Positions 1 to 8,617 are shown, counted from the first letter of the stretch. The stretch is DNA of 64,000 nucleotides from Methanothrix sp. (GCF_030055635.1 NZ_JASFYM010000009.1:18657-82656); one strand, 5' to 3'. Numbers and translations: made by a program. The notes: generated by a model from the letters alone, not told the origin.

Positions 1-492
1 GACATCTGCGCATCCGAAGCTTATCGATGGCCCGACGGTCCCGCTGCTGCTGCAAATTCCCAGAACTCCTCCGGCAGGAGGGATCTCAAGCGCCAGGTTC
101 TTTATAGGAGACGTGCCGGCGTATATCCCGACCAGCACAGGCTCATCTGAGCACATCGCTATATCCCCGCCGTTATCAACGACCGCGTAATCAGCTCCTG
201 CATCAACCATGGCCTCGACTGCGGCTGCAGCTATCGCACCGGCGACCGCCGCCATAGGTCCGACGTTGAAGAGTGATGATGCATGACACATCCTTTTAAC
301 AACAGGAGGGGCATCATCTACAGGGCGATCGTACGGCTCGAGTGTCAGCTGGAAGATCGGGTCCATAGCTATGAACTCCTCAAGCTGGATCCTGCTCTCT
401 ATTATCGCGCTCTTTGCGATCTCTATGTGCTCCTGCGATCTGGCCACAATCGTGGCTATCGTCTGATGAAGCCTGAAGTGCTCGCGTATCAT
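1..492 (-). CDS. UPF0280 (ApbE-like) family protein, C-terminus beyond window
   Basis: The minus-strand frame from an ATG at 490-492 stays open to the window edge, giving about 164 N-terminal residues. A stop lies five codons upstream of the ATG, and a GTGA-type ribosome site sits about 10 bases before it. The protein opens MIREHFRLHQT, and further on has a hydrophobic Ala/Gly-rich stretch (FNVGPMAAVAGAIAAAAVEA) followed by VVDNGGDIAM. That Asp-x-Gly-Gly-Asp motif resembles the metal/flavin motif of ApbE FMN transferases. This pattern matches the UPF0280 family found in methanogens. The biochemical role is not established; a flavin or cofactor transfer role is inference from the distant ApbE similarity only. 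Confidence 0.75.
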   Translation of the reverse strand, partial: MIREHFRLHQTIATIVARSQEHIEIAKSAIIESRIQLEEFIAMDPIFQLTLEPYDRPVDDAPPVVKRMCHASSLFNVGPMAAVAGAIAAAAVEAMVDAGADYAVVDNGGDIAMCSDEPVLVGIYAGTSPIKNLALEIPPAGGVLGICSSSGTVGPSISFGCADV

Positions 493-627
493 CAGTGCTC
501 GATCTCACTTCATCGCTATAGCTTTTGAGGATTCTGTGAGAAATGCATCTTGGGTCGTGTACTTGTATCATTGAAATCCGCAGCGTTCACTTCAGCCAGA
601 CTCATGGGATGTCTCACCCATAGCACT

Positions 628-677
628 CGATTTCAGCGGATCATTCAGCTATTCGAGTACACGACCGCATCTTGCCG
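628..677 (+). repeat. Degenerate partial copy of the dispersed intergenic repeat
   Basis: The segment starts with ATTTCAGCGGATCATT, nearly identical to the left end of the copy at 34258-34363. It then has ACGACCGCAT near 669-678, resembling the right end of the copy at 3589-3685. The interior is shortened to about 50 bases. It lies in the 346-base spacer 493-838, where I see no gene. Confidence 0.35.
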
Positions 678-787
678 CTCTGAGCAAACCCCCCCGGGTG
701 CAGAGTTCAATCAGGTGAAACGTGCTCTGTGCATGAGATCCAGCGACTCAACAGACCTGATTGCTGACGCACACACAATCTCGAAAG

Positions 788-796
788 TTATATTAA
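788..796 (+). promoter_or_regulatory. TATA box for the dodecin gene
   Basis: TTATATTAA lies in an A+T-rich patch about 45 bases upstream of the dodecin start. Transcription would begin near 815-820, leaving a short leader that carries the AGGTGA ribosome site at 828-833. Confidence 0.45.
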
Positions 797-838
797 GATA
801 GAGGATCATTTTATCAAGTAATTCATGAGGTGATTTGC

Positions 839-1057
839 TTGAACGGGGATGTATATAAATTCATAGAGCTCGTCGGCACATCGACGGTTGGGTGGGAGGA
901 TGCGGTGAAGACTGTCGTGGAGACAGCCTCAAAGACTTTGAGGGATCTGAGGGTGGCTGAGGTCACCGAGCTTGATGTGAGGCTGGACAAGGGCAAGATC
1001 GTCGAGTACAGGGCAAAGGTGAAGCTGTCGTTCAAGTACGAGAAGGAGGAGGACTGA
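839..1057 (+). CDS. Dodecin family flavin-binding protein
   Basis: Small protein of about 72 residues reading VYKFIELVGTS near the start and ending in an acidic tail. The sequence KFIELVGTSTVGWEDAVKT followed by a basic/acidic beta strand region (LDVRLDKGKIVEYRAKVKLSF) is the dodecin fold signature; dodecins form dodecameric shells that store and buffer flavins. I place the start at TTG 839 because AGGTGA at 828-833 is correctly spaced before it. An in-frame GTG at 830 would overlap that ribosome site. The gene stands alone behind its own TATA box. Family assignment is firm; which flavin it binds cannot be read from the sequence. Confidence 0.85.
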   Translation: MNGDVYKFIELVGTSTVGWEDAVKTVVETASKTLRDLRVAEVTELDVRLDKGKIVEYRAKVKLSFKYEKEED

Positions 1058-1148
1058 GAGTTCAGCTCGTGGGCTTGCACCACTTAATGCTCCAGCTGCG
1101 ATCGATGGCCTCAGGTAGATTCCGTAAATCTGGATGTTTTGAGGATGC

Positions 1149-1233
1149 GGGTTAACATGAAAGCACGACATAGGCTGAAATCCTGTGTCGGCTTGCTTGG
1201 ATGAAACCAACCCGCATCTCAACGCCTTCATTC
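1149..1233 (-). repeat. Copy 1 of an 85-88 bp dispersed repeat (inverted relative to copy 2 at 29251-29338)
   Basis: Read on the minus strand it contains GAGATGCGGGTTGGTTTC near its start and ATGTCGTGCTTTCATG near its end. Both blocks recur in the same order and spacing at 29251-29338 on the plus strand, with an intervening diverged core. The core GGTTGG...CCAA can fold as a hairpin. It could be a transposon end, the tail of a decayed transposase gene, or a small RNA. No open frame of useful length is preserved in both copies. Confidence 0.6.
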
Positions 1234-1293
1234 TTTTGACTCACCTTCTCATGCGTGGTTTTCATACAGGTACACGACTCAGGCAACGATACA

Positions 1294-1300
1294 TTTATAA
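1294..1300 (+). promoter_or_regulatory. TATA box upstream of the candidate structured RNA
   Basis: TTTATAA in the context ACATTTATAAACG lies about 25 bases before the first predicted helix at 1323. It is followed by an A-rich patch. The spacing fits an archaeal promoter driving the 1320-1615 element. Confidence 0.45.
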
Positions 1301-1319
1301 ACGAAAAATCCAACATAGA

Positions 1320-1615
1320 ATGGTCCCTTTAACGAGGGCTGGCATGAGCATGGCATGATGTCGCTTTGAGTGCCGGTGCGATAGAGGGACGACACGCCGC
1401 ATTGATAGGTCCTTGTGGGAGATCACTGACAGGGTCTGACGATGACCTCAAGACAACCCACATGCGGTACATGTGCCCGTTGCGAGGGTTGCCGGTCAGA
1501 CAGAGGTTACCGCAGGATGATGCACCGGAGTTAGCATCGGGCGACAGATTCCTGTTACATCCCTCCCGACGTCAGGTGATCCGGTCGCGCGAAGCATGGC
1601 GATTTTCTGGATGAT
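1320..1615 (+). ncRNA. Candidate structured non-coding RNA
   Basis: No convincing protein is encoded between the repeat ending at 1233 and the zinc-ribbon gene at 1724, yet the stretch is rich in nested complementarity. GTCCCT (1323-1328) pairs with AGGGAC (1385-1390), enclosing CTGGCA (1339-1344) with TGCCGG (1371-1376). A second domain nests TGACC (1443-1447)/GGTCA (1494-1498) around CAACCC (1454-1459)/GGGTTG (1486-1491) around ACATG (1460-1464)/CATGT (1470-1474). A third hairpin pairs GATGC (1519-1523) with GCATC (1534-1538). I do not recognise RNase P or SRP RNA signature sequences in it. The 3' end is a guess. Confidence 0.35.
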
Positions 1616-1723
1616 ATAATCCACCGGATGACGCTGGCCTGCAGCCGTCCTGGCATGGATCGATCACGCGCAAATCTTATCTATATTGTGTTTCGACTAG
1701 AGCACATCCCATGGTGGTGTGGT

Positions 1724-1936
1724 TTGAACAAGCTCTCACCCCACAAGCACTGCATAATATGCGGCAATGCCATTGAGGCCGACAGCATGTTCTGTGATGA
1801 GCTCTGCGAATCGAAATACCGATCGGCCCAGAGGCGCCAGCAGCTTGTTTTTGTGGTCTTTCTTCTTCTCATGATCGCAACATTCGTCCTGCTTGGCATC
1901 CTGCCGGCGCTCTTCGGGCAGAGCAGGCCCGGCTGA
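1724..1936 (+). CDS. Small zinc-ribbon membrane protein (DUF2116-like)
   Basis: About 70 residues, starting at TTG 1724 after a GGTGG-rich ribosome site; an in-frame start at 1628 would give an unconvincing N-terminal extension. The N-terminus reads HKHCIICGNAIEADSMFC followed by DELC, a CxxC...CxxxC zinc-ribbon pattern. A single strongly hydrophobic segment (LVFVVFLLLMIATFVLLGIL) follows and the chain ends just after it, so the protein is probably anchored with its zinc ribbon in the cytoplasm. This layout is common for small DUF2116-type archaeal proteins of unknown role. The gene is followed after 10 bases by a secreted-protein gene and the two probably share a transcript. Confidence 0.65.
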   Translation: MNKLSPHKHCIICGNAIEADSMFCDELCESKYRSAQRRQQLVFVVFLLLMIATFVLLGILPALFGQSRPG

Positions 1937-1946
1937 GGTGGTTGAT

Positions 1947-2390
1947 GTGAGGTATCTCGGATTGATCATCGCATCGGTGTTTTTGTTGCATGCCTCTGCT
2001 GGACTGAGCTACATACAGGTTAAGGATGTTACCATGATCCCAGATGGCGAAGATCTGAGGCTCCAGGTGAATTACACGCTGGAGCCATTCGCGAAGCTTT
2101 ATGTGCTTGCTCTGGGGTGCAGGCACATCGAGCCAGAGCTGATCAGGCTCTTCTCCAGCTATCAGAATGTGAAGACGGTGAAGGCCAAACCAACCACAGC
2201 AACGCTCGTCGTCGAGAGCGCGGGCACATACCTCGACGGTTACTACCTGTACGACGCGAAACCCCTGAGCGCTCCGGTATCCAGGTTCACCGTAGTCTAC
2301 CCGGAGGGCGTCACCAGGACTTTTATCAATGTGACAGCAACGCCGAGCATATTCGTGGAGAAAAATGCGCTGAGAATGGCTGCGCGGTAA
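1947..2390 (+). CDS. Putative secreted protein of unknown function
   Basis: About 147 residues. The start is GTG 1947, preceded by GAGGTGG at 1935-1941. The N-terminus (VRYLGLIIASVFLLHASAGLS) is a typical signal peptide, and the rest reads as beta-rich extracellular sequence with several N-x-S/T sites (NYT, NVT). I recognise no enzymatic motif. It lies 10 bases behind the zinc-ribbon membrane protein, so the pair may act together at the cell surface, but nothing in the sequence names the job. No C-terminal membrane anchor is visible, so the product is likely released or held by partners. Confidence 0.6.
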   Translation: MRYLGLIIASVFLLHASAGLSYIQVKDVTMIPDGEDLRLQVNYTLEPFAKLYVLALGCRHIEPELIRLFSSYQNVKTVKAKPTTATLVVESAGTYLDGYYLYDAKPLSAPVSRFTVVYPEGVTRTFINVTATPSIFVEKNALRMAAR

Positions 2391-2677
2391 ACTCCGTTCG
2401 CTCTTATGCGGTTAGCAACTTGCAGGTCATGCAGGCTGACTGCAGGAAGCACTCATTCGCTCGCCAGGAGCGCATATCGAGACCGCTGCCCTCTGTGGGC
2501 AGGTCACAAGATGGATAGAACTCCATTATGCTTTGTGGAACCTTTACTGACACTCACAGCATGTGATCTTACATGATGCCAGCCCACGCATGCGGCACTT
2601 CTTTTATGCACATCTGGTATATACATTACAATAAGAATATAGACATAAGTTAAGATATATTTTTTATTTCGGCATAG

Positions 2678-2686
2678 TATATATAA
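2678..2686 (+). promoter_or_regulatory. TATA box for pstS
   Basis: TATATATAA sits in a strongly A+T-rich patch 32-40 bases before the pstS start at 2718. The leader would be short and still carry the GGTGATC ribosome site. In the 327-base spacer 2391-2717 I see nothing else. Confidence 0.55.
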
Positions 2687-2717
2687 TACCATGCTATCTC
2701 TGCCATCGGTGATCGAG

Positions 2718-3542
2718 ATGAGATTGCTGGCATTAATAGCCGTAATGCTTGTAATGGGATCCATCAGCCCTGTGCTGAGCGCCACGGACGTGCGCGTCTC
2801 GGGATCGACCACTGTGCTGCCTCTTGCATCTGTATGTGCTGAGAGCTTCAACTCGGAGCAGAGTGATTACCGGGTCACTGTCACAGGCGGTGGCACCGGA
2901 GTGGGAATAACTGATCTGGGAGAGGGGAGATCGGATATCGCCATGGCATCCAGGGAAGTGACAGACACTGAGAGGAGCAAGTATGAGACCAACGGCAAAA
3001 AGTTCAACGAGATACTGGTTGGATACGACGGCATAGTCATAGCAGTGAGCCCACAGGTTTATGATGCTGGCGTGAGGGCGCTCACAAAAGAGCAGGTCAG
3101 AATGATATATGCCGGAGAGATCACCAACTGGAAGGAGGTCGGTGGTCCTGACAGGCAGATATACGCCATAGCGAGGAGAGCGGGATCCGGCACGAGGGAT
3201 ACATTCAACGAGATCATAATGGGCTCTAAGGAGGCGGAGACCCCCGGAGTATCGACAGAGGCCGCTGACAACTCTGAGGTGAAGACCGCGATAAAGGGCA
3301 GCGATAAGGCGATATGCTATCTCGGGTACAGCTACGTCACAGATGGGACTGTGAAGGGAGTTGCGCTGGATGGCGTGGAGCCTACAGTTGATAGCATCAA
3401 ATCCGGAGAGTACCCGCTGGCGAGGAAGCTGTACTTCTACACCCTCGGCGAGCCCAGTCCGGGCGCCCAGGCCTTCATAGACTTCGTGCTGAGCTCACGC
3501 GGGCAGGATCTGGCTGAAAAGGCCGGGTATATACGGGTATGA
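2718..3542 (+). CDS. pstS: Phosphate ABC transporter substrate-binding protein PstS
   Basis: About 274 residues. The start ATG 2718 follows GGTGATC; an upstream in-frame ATG at 2691 overlaps the promoter region. A signal peptide (MRLLALIAVMLVMGSISPVLS) is followed by RVSGSTTVLPLA, the classic phosphate-binding loop of PstS, then GGGTGVGITDL and the hinge motif ARRAGSGTRDTF. These are the ligand contacts of the PstS/PBP-like fold. The protein would capture phosphate outside the membrane for PstCAB. No pstC, pstA, pstB or phoU follows: the next gene is on the other strand, so this is a stand-alone receptor gene. Another oxyanion ligand is possible but less likely. Confidence 0.85.
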   Translation: MRLLALIAVMLVMGSISPVLSATDVRVSGSTTVLPLASVCAESFNSEQSDYRVTVTGGGTGVGITDLGEGRSDIAMASREVTDTERSKYETNGKKFNEILVGYDGIVIAVSPQVYDAGVRALTKEQVRMIYAGEITNWKEVGGPDRQIYAIARRAGSGTRDTFNEIIMGSKEAETPGVSTEAADNSEVKTAIKGSDKAICYLGYSYVTDGTVKGVALDGVEPTVDSIKSGEYPLARKLYFYTLGEPSPGAQAFIDFVLSSRGQDLAEKAGYIRV

Positions 3543-3550
3543 GTGCTGGA

Positions 3551-3577
3551 TCTGGGGATCCAGACCCAACTATTTTT
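3551..3577 (+). terminator. Terminator after pstS
   Basis: TCTGG (3551-3555) and CCAGA (3560-3564) form a hairpin just after the pstS stop. It is followed within seven bases by the T-rich run TATTTTTAC. Confidence 0.5.
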
Positions 3578-3588
3578 ACAGATGGGCC

Positions 3589-3685
3589 ATCCCTGTGATC
3601 CAGCGGACGGTGATCTAACAGAAAGAAACGAGTCAATTGCTGATTGGAGCTACCGGAGTTCGTCCCTCCAGCGACCGCATGAGCC
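3589..3685 (+). repeat. Dispersed intergenic repeat, copy C
   Basis: The left end reads CCCTGTGATCCAGCGGAC and the right end GACCGCATGAGCC, matching the ends of the copies at 34258-34363 and 47338-47434. The interior also aligns with the 34258 copy (shared blocks CAGAAAGA, GTCAA, GCTGAT and GGAG in the same order). It lies between the convergent pstS and udg genes. Confidence 0.6.
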
Positions 3686-3747
3686 TTGTTAAATACACAT
3701 CGTATTACGTTGCATGCGATTCCTTAACCGATGACCAATGGATGCCC

Positions 3748-4323
3748 TCAGGCATTTCGTTTCACATCTCGGGGCAGATGATCCACAGATAGCATCTCCC
3801 TGAGCTTTGCCAGATCGGATACGAAAAGCTCCATGCGATCCTTGTTTCTGAGAACAGCCGCCGGATGGAATGTGATCAGATACAGATCGTCGAATATCCT
3901 CCCCCTGAGAGATGTCACGCCCTGCATCCCGAGTACAGCCTTTGCGGGGACGTTCCCGAGGAGGCAGACCGCTGATGGTCCGATTATCTCGATCTGCTTT
4001 CTGAGATACGGCATGCACGCCCTTATCTCCTCTCTGCTGGGCTGCCTGTTTCCTGGCGGCCTGCACTTCACGATGTTTGTTATGAAGATCTCACCACGAT
4101 TCAATCCCGCAAGGCCCAGCGCCCTGTTCAGGATCGCACCAGCCCTTCCCACAAACGGCCTCCCCGCAAGATCCTCGGCCGCGCCTGGTGCTTCGCCTAT
4201 CATCATGATACTCGCATCCGCCGGCCCCTCACCCGGAACTGCGTTTCTTCTTGTCTGCGAGAGCCTGCACCTCTCACATCTCATGATCTCACATGCAAGC
4301 TCCCTGAGATCACTCCCGCACAC
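3748..4323 (-). CDS. Family 4 uracil-DNA glycosylase
   Basis: Protein of 191 residues, GTG start with GGAGGAACC just upstream. It has the family 4 (thermostable, Fe-S) pattern: C16 and C19 (CERC), C87 and C103 as the four cluster ligands, motif GEAPG at 43-47, and HPAAVLRN at 153-160 as the second active-site motif. The enzyme removes uracil arising from cytosine deamination, giving an abasic site for base-excision repair. It is the last gene of a minus-strand series mutS-mutL-udg, 75 bases behind mutL, so mismatch and uracil repair may be co-expressed. Length and motifs are complete. Confidence 0.93.
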   Translation of the reverse strand: MCGSDLRELACEIMRCERCRLSQTRRNAVPGEGPADASIMMIGEAPGAAEDLAGRPFVGRAGAILNRALGLAGLNRGEIFITNIVKCRPPGNRQPSREEIRACMPYLRKQIEIIGPSAVCLLGNVPAKAVLGMQGVTSLRGRIFDDLYLITFHPAAVLRNKDRMELFVSDLAKLREMLSVDHLPRDVKRNA

Positions 4324-4398
4324 GGTTCCTCCTTCACTGGATCACACCAGAACCCTCGAGATTTCCATGAGATATCTCCCGAAAAGCCCTCTCACCGA

Positions 4399-6072
4399 TC
4401 ATCTCCTCCCGAACATCCTCTCCAGGCTCTCAGATGATATCCGAACAACAACAGGCCTTCCATGCGGGCATGTCCTGGGGTTGTCGCATGCGAAGAGGTC
4501 TGTGAGAAGCCTGAGCATCGCACCCTCGCTCAGCTTCTCTCCTGATTTTATGGAGCCCCTGCAGGCCAGAAGCTTCAGAGCCTCGTCCCTGAAAGAGGTC
4601 TTGCACGCCCTTCCGAGCTGAAGAATATCTCTGAGAACAGCACGAACCGACTCCGGGCTCTCAAGGCCCACAGCTGCGGGCACGGCCCTGACGCTGTACG
4701 CCCTTCCTCCGAAGTGATCGATCTCGAAGCCGATCTCCCTGAGCTTCGCGGAGAACGAATCGAGGAGTGCTGCCTCCCCAGGGGAGAGTTCCACCGTGAC
4801 CGGCTGGATCAGCTCCTGAGAGATGCTCTCGCTCTCGCATTTCTCGAGAAGATGCTCGTATCTGATTCGCTCTGCTGCAGCATGCTGGTCCACGAGCATT
4901 ATTCCATCATCATACTCCACAACGATGTAGAGATCGAGAGCCTGGCCCAGGATTCTGATGAGAGGCTCTGAGATTCTCTGCTCGGCCTGCACCTCCAGGG
5001 GGAGCGTCTCCTGGATCTGGGGCTTTGGGATCAAGAGCTGCGGTTCTGTTATCCGCGCTGGCGGGGCGGCAGCGGGTATCGCGGAGGACCTCAGAGCGCT
5101 GAGCGCTGCATCCCTCACAGCATCATAGATCTCGCCCTCCCTGAGGAACCTGACCTCCCTCTTCGCTGGATGGACGTTCACATCCACCAGAGATGGTTCG
5201 ATCTCGATCGATATCACAGCAACATAGCTTCTGCCCGACCGCAGAAAGCCCCTGTACGCATCCCTCAGCGCCTGAATGAGAGCTCTCGAGTACACCGGCC
5301 GGCTGTTCACATAAACCAGGATGGACTCGGAGTCCTGGCGTGAGGCATCTGGAGAGGATATCATGCCGCGGAGCTCGAACCCCTCTCCTTTCGCTGTTAT
5401 GGGTATCATGCCCTTAACAGTCCCGAGCCCGAATGCTCTGATCAGAGCATCATCCCATGTCTCCGATGCGTTCGATCTGAAGAGCGATCTCCTGCCGGAG
5501 GAGATCTCAAATGATACTCTGTGGTGTATTATGGCCATCTGCGTAACAGTCTCTGCGATCCTCGCGAGCTCCTGTGAGGGGGAGGAGAGATGCTTGAGCC
5601 TCGCAGGGATGTTCTCGAAAAGCCCCCTCACCTCTATGCTTGTCCCGTAAGGGCATCCATCATCTCTTATCTCAGCAACCCTGCCGTTCTCCAGTCGAAG
5701 ATACGTGCCCATCCCAGAGCTTCTGGTTCTCGTCTGCACCTCAACGCATCTTGATACGCTGGCTATAGCAGACAGCGCCTCACCGCGGAACCCAAGGGTT
5801 TTAAGCCTGAAGAGATCATCTGCTCTTGAAATTTTGCTTGTGGCATGCCTCTGGAATGCGAGCGGCAGATCATCACGCTCGATCCCGCAGCCGTCATCGA
5901 CGACCTTTATGAGTGATATGCCACCGTCTCTGACCTCGACGAAGATCCGCGTGGCTCCAGCGTCTATCGAGTTCTCGATCAGCTCCTTGACGACAGATGC
6001 CGGCCGCTCTATCACCTCCCCCGCAGCTATCCTGCTCACGGTCTCTTCATCAAGTATGTGTATCCTGGGCAT
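4399..6072 (-). CDS. mutL: DNA mismatch repair protein MutL
   Basis: About 557 residues from the internal ATG at 6072 (MPRIHILDEETVSRIAAGEV); a start at 6105 would add an unrelated 11-residue tail. N-terminal GHKL ATPase motifs are intact: ELIENSIDAGA, DDGCGI and KTLGFRGEALSAIASV. The C-terminal part carries DQHAAAERIRYE, the metal-binding endonuclease motif of MutL homologues from organisms that lack MutH, plus ACRGSIK and CPHGRP, which complete that site. It should therefore nick the daughter strand after MutS recognition. Its start overlaps the end of mutS by 23 bases, so translation is probably coupled. MutS1/MutL are restricted among archaea and are usually regarded as acquired from bacteria. 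Confidence 0.96.
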   Translation of the reverse strand: MPRIHILDEETVSRIAAGEVIERPASVVKELIENSIDAGATRIFVEVRDGGISLIKVVDDGCGIERDDLPLAFQRHATSKISRADDLFRLKTLGFRGEALSAIASVSRCVEVQTRTRSSGMGTYLRLENGRVAEIRDDGCPYGTSIEVRGLFENIPARLKHLSSPSQELARIAETVTQMAIIHHRVSFEISSGRRSLFRSNASETWDDALIRAFGLGTVKGMIPITAKGEGFELRGMISSPDASRQDSESILVYVNSRPVYSRALIQALRDAYRGFLRSGRSYVAVISIEIEPSLVDVNVHPAKREVRFLREGEIYDAVRDAALSALRSSAIPAAAPPARITEPQLLIPKPQIQETLPLEVQAEQRISEPLIRILGQALDLYIVVEYDDGIMLVDQHAAAERIRYEHLLEKCESESISQELIQPVTVELSPGEAALLDSFSAKLREIGFEIDHFGGRAYSVRAVPAAVGLESPESVRAVLRDILQLGRACKTSFRDEALKLLACRGSIKSGEKLSEGAMLRLLTDLFACDNPRTCPHGRPVVVRISSESLERMFGRR

Positions 6073-8617
6073 CCCTACAGCCGAGCCTTCTTCTGTATTC
6101 CACAAGCATGTTAAGGGCCTGAAGCGGTGTTATCTTCTCAGGCTCGAGGTTCTTTATCTCCTCGAGTATGGAGCTATCCTGCGTCTCGGGCTGATTGAAG
6201 AATATGAGCTGGGTGTACCTCTTAGATCTCCTGGATTTGCACTTGCTGATCTCTATGGCTGCCTGCCCCTCTATGATATCGAGAAGCTCCTCCGCTCTCC
6301 TTATCACCTGCTCCGGTACTCCGGCGAGCCTGGCGACATGTATGCCGTAGCTCTTGTTTGTCGCGCCGGGCACAACTGTTCTCAGAAACGTTATCGATCT
6401 CCCCTCCTCCTTCACAGCCATGCTGTAGTTAACTATTCCGGGGAGGTTTAGCTGTGTGAGCTGGTGGTAGTGCGTCGCGAAGATAGTCTTTGCCCTTATT
6501 CTGGAGTGTATGTACTCAGACACAGCCCATGCGATGCTGAGGCCGTCGAATGTGCTCGTTCCCCTCCCGATCTCGTCGAGCAGAATAAGGCTGTTTTTTG
6601 TAGCTGAGACCAGTATGTTCGCAAGCTCGCTCATCTCCACCATGAATGTGGATCTCCCCGAGACGAGATCGTCCCTCGCTCCGACCCTTGTGAAGATCCT
6701 GTCGACGAGCCCTATCTTCGCATATGATGCAGGAACGAACGAGCCGATCTGAGTCATTATGACTATCAGAGCGACCTGGCGCATAAATGTCGACTTTCCG
6801 GCCATGTTCGGGCCGGTCAGTATCATGAACCAGCTGCTCTCATCCATTGTGAGGTCGTTCGGGACGAAGCTGCCCTTCATCACCCTGTCGAGGACAGGAT
6901 GCCTTGAGTCGCGCAATATTATCTCCCTGCCAGCATCGACCAGGGGCCTGACCATCGCTCCCCGGAGGGCGGTCTTCGTCAGGCCAAGAACCGTGTCCAG
7001 TTCCCCTGCAGCTGCTGCAACCTCCTGCACAGATCTGGTCCTGGATGCGACCTGCCGCCGCAGATCCAGGAAGAGCTCGTACTCGAGCGCTGATGACCTC
7101 TCCTGGGCTGAGAGCACCCTGCTCTCCATCTCCTTCAGCTCCTGGGTCACGAATCGCTCCGCATTTGAGAGAGTCTGCTTTCTTATGTAGTCGCCTGGCA
7201 CCATCGAGAGGTTCGGCTTCGTGACCTCTATGTAATAACCGAAGACGTTGTTGTATCCGACCTTAAGAGACTTTATCCCGGTCCTCCTCCTCTCCGAGGA
7301 TTCGAGCTCCGCGATCCAGCTCCTCCCGCTTCTGAGCGCTCTGCGCAGCTCGTCCAGCTCGGGGCTGTAGCCATCCCTTATCACTCCACCATCCCTGGGC
7401 GAGGATGGGGGATCATCCGAGAGCGCCCTTTCGAGCATCTCCACAAGATCATCAAGCTCTTTCACATCAAGCCTCTTTCTGATATCAGCAAGATACTCTG
7501 ACTCCAGACCGCTCATCGCCCGTGCGATCTCCGGGATCCGGCGGAGCGATGATCGCAGCGCCACGAGATCCTTTGGCCCTGCGCTTCCAAGCGAGACGCG
7601 CCCGATGATCCTCTCCAGGTCGCTGAGACCCTCGAGAAGCTCCGAGATCTCCTCTCTGATCAGAGCTTTTCTCACCATCTCCTCAACCGCATCCTGTCTT
7701 CTCCGAATCACCTCCAGAGACATCGACGGCATCTGGAGCCATCTCGCCAGCGTCCTGGACCCCATCGGCGTTACTGTTTCGTCCAGGACCTCCATCAGCG
7801 TGCCGCTTCTGGACCCGTCCCTGAGGTTCCTGAATATCTCCAGGTTTCTGAGCGTGATATCATCGAGAAGCATGTACTCAGAGGAGGATATCATCCGGAT
7901 CGGCTTGATGTGGTCAACCGAGTGAATCCTGGTCTCCCGCAGGTAGGAGAGTATCGCGCAGGCAGCGCGGGCGCACAGTGGGCTTTTCTCTGGCAGATCT
8001 CCAAGAAGCCCACCATCCCCGGCCATCACATTCAATGAAAAGATCTCCCCATCAATGCACTGCACACGCATGCCATCCAGAGATACACCGGGCGGAGCCA
8101 GGCACTCAGCCGGAGAGAACCTGGCCAGCTCAGATCTCAGCCGCTCCACTGGAACCTCAGATGCCATGAAATCGCCTGTCGATAGATCGAGAAGCACCAG
8201 CCCTGCGAGCCCGTTCTCCGGAAGAATGGCTGCCAGGTAGTTGTTGCTCTTCTCCTGGAGCAGCGCTGGCTCTATCACAGTCCCGGGGGTGACTATCCTG
8301 GTGATCTCCCTCCTCACGATCCCCTTCGCCTGCTTCGGATCCTCGACCTGCTCGCATATCGCCACCTTGTGGCCTGCGTTAACGAGCCGTGAGAGGTAAA
8401 CGTCCAGCGAGTGATATGGTATGCCCGCGAGCGGGATCCTGTTCCCCTCGTCGTCCCTCTGCCTCGACGTTAGAGTTATGTTCAGCGTTCTTGATGCCGT
8501 AACCGCATCCTCGCCGAACGTCTCATAAAAATCGCCCATTCTGAAGAGGAGAAGGGCATCTGGGCACTGCTCCTTTATCCTGAAGTACTGCTCCATGAGC
8601 GGCGAGAGCCTTGCCAT
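6050..8617 (-). CDS. mutS: DNA mismatch repair protein MutS
   Basis: About 855 residues, full length for MutS1. The mismatch-reading wedge motif FYE is present at about residues 31-33 (GDFYETF). The connector, lever and clamp regions follow, then the ATPase with Walker A GPNMAGKST at about 603-611, the DEIGRGTSTFDG Walker B region and the ATHYHQL motif. I place the start at ATG 8617 rather than the TTG one codon earlier. The protein scans DNA as a dimer, binds mismatches and small loops and recruits MutL, encoded just downstream with overlap. It begins the mutS-mutL-udg series. Nothing is missing from the catalytic motifs. Confidence 0.97.
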   Translation of the reverse strand: MARLSPLMEQYFRIKEQCPDALLLFRMGDFYETFGEDAVTASRTLNITLTSRQRDDEGNRIPLAGIPYHSLDVYLSRLVNAGHKVAICEQVEDPKQAKGIVRREITRIVTPGTVIEPALLQEKSNNYLAAILPENGLAGLVLLDLSTGDFMASEVPVERLRSELARFSPAECLAPPGVSLDGMRVQCIDGEIFSLNVMAGDGGLLGDLPEKSPLCARAACAILSYLRETRIHSVDHIKPIRMISSSEYMLLDDITLRNLEIFRNLRDGSRSGTLMEVLDETVTPMGSRTLARWLQMPSMSLEVIRRRQDAVEEMVRKALIREEISELLEGLSDLERIIGRVSLGSAGPKDLVALRSSLRRIPEIARAMSGLESEYLADIRKRLDVKELDDLVEMLERALSDDPPSSPRDGGVIRDGYSPELDELRRALRSGRSWIAELESSERRRTGIKSLKVGYNNVFGYYIEVTKPNLSMVPGDYIRKQTLSNAERFVTQELKEMESRVLSAQERSSALEYELFLDLRRQVASRTRSVQEVAAAAGELDTVLGLTKTALRGAMVRPLVDAGREIILRDSRHPVLDRVMKGSFVPNDLTMDESSWFMILTGPNMAGKSTFMRQVALIVIMTQIGSFVPASYAKIGLVDRIFTRVGARDDLVSGRSTFMVEMSELANILVSATKNSLILLDEIGRGTSTFDGLSIAWAVSEYIHSRIRAKTIFATHYHQLTQLNLPGIVNYSMAVKEEGRSITFLRTVVPGATNKSYGIHVARLAGVPEQVIRRAEELLDIIEGQAAIEISKCKSRRSKRYTQLIFFNQPETQDSSILEEIKNLEPEKITPLQALNMLVEYRRRLGCRDAQDTHT

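Noticed and set aside
550..801. Plus-strand open frame in the spacer before dodecin
   Set aside because: It covers a decayed dispersed repeat and the dodecin promoter, with no protein-like features.
1366..1614. Plus-strand open frame of 82 codons
   Set aside because: Codon use is unlike neighbours and the same bases form nested RNA helices, so I prefer a structured RNA.
1320..1615. RNase P RNA or SRP RNA as identity of the structured element
   Set aside because: The conserved blocks of archaeal RNase P (GAGGAAAGTCC-like) and of the SRP S domain (CCGGAAGGGAGCAG-like) are absent.
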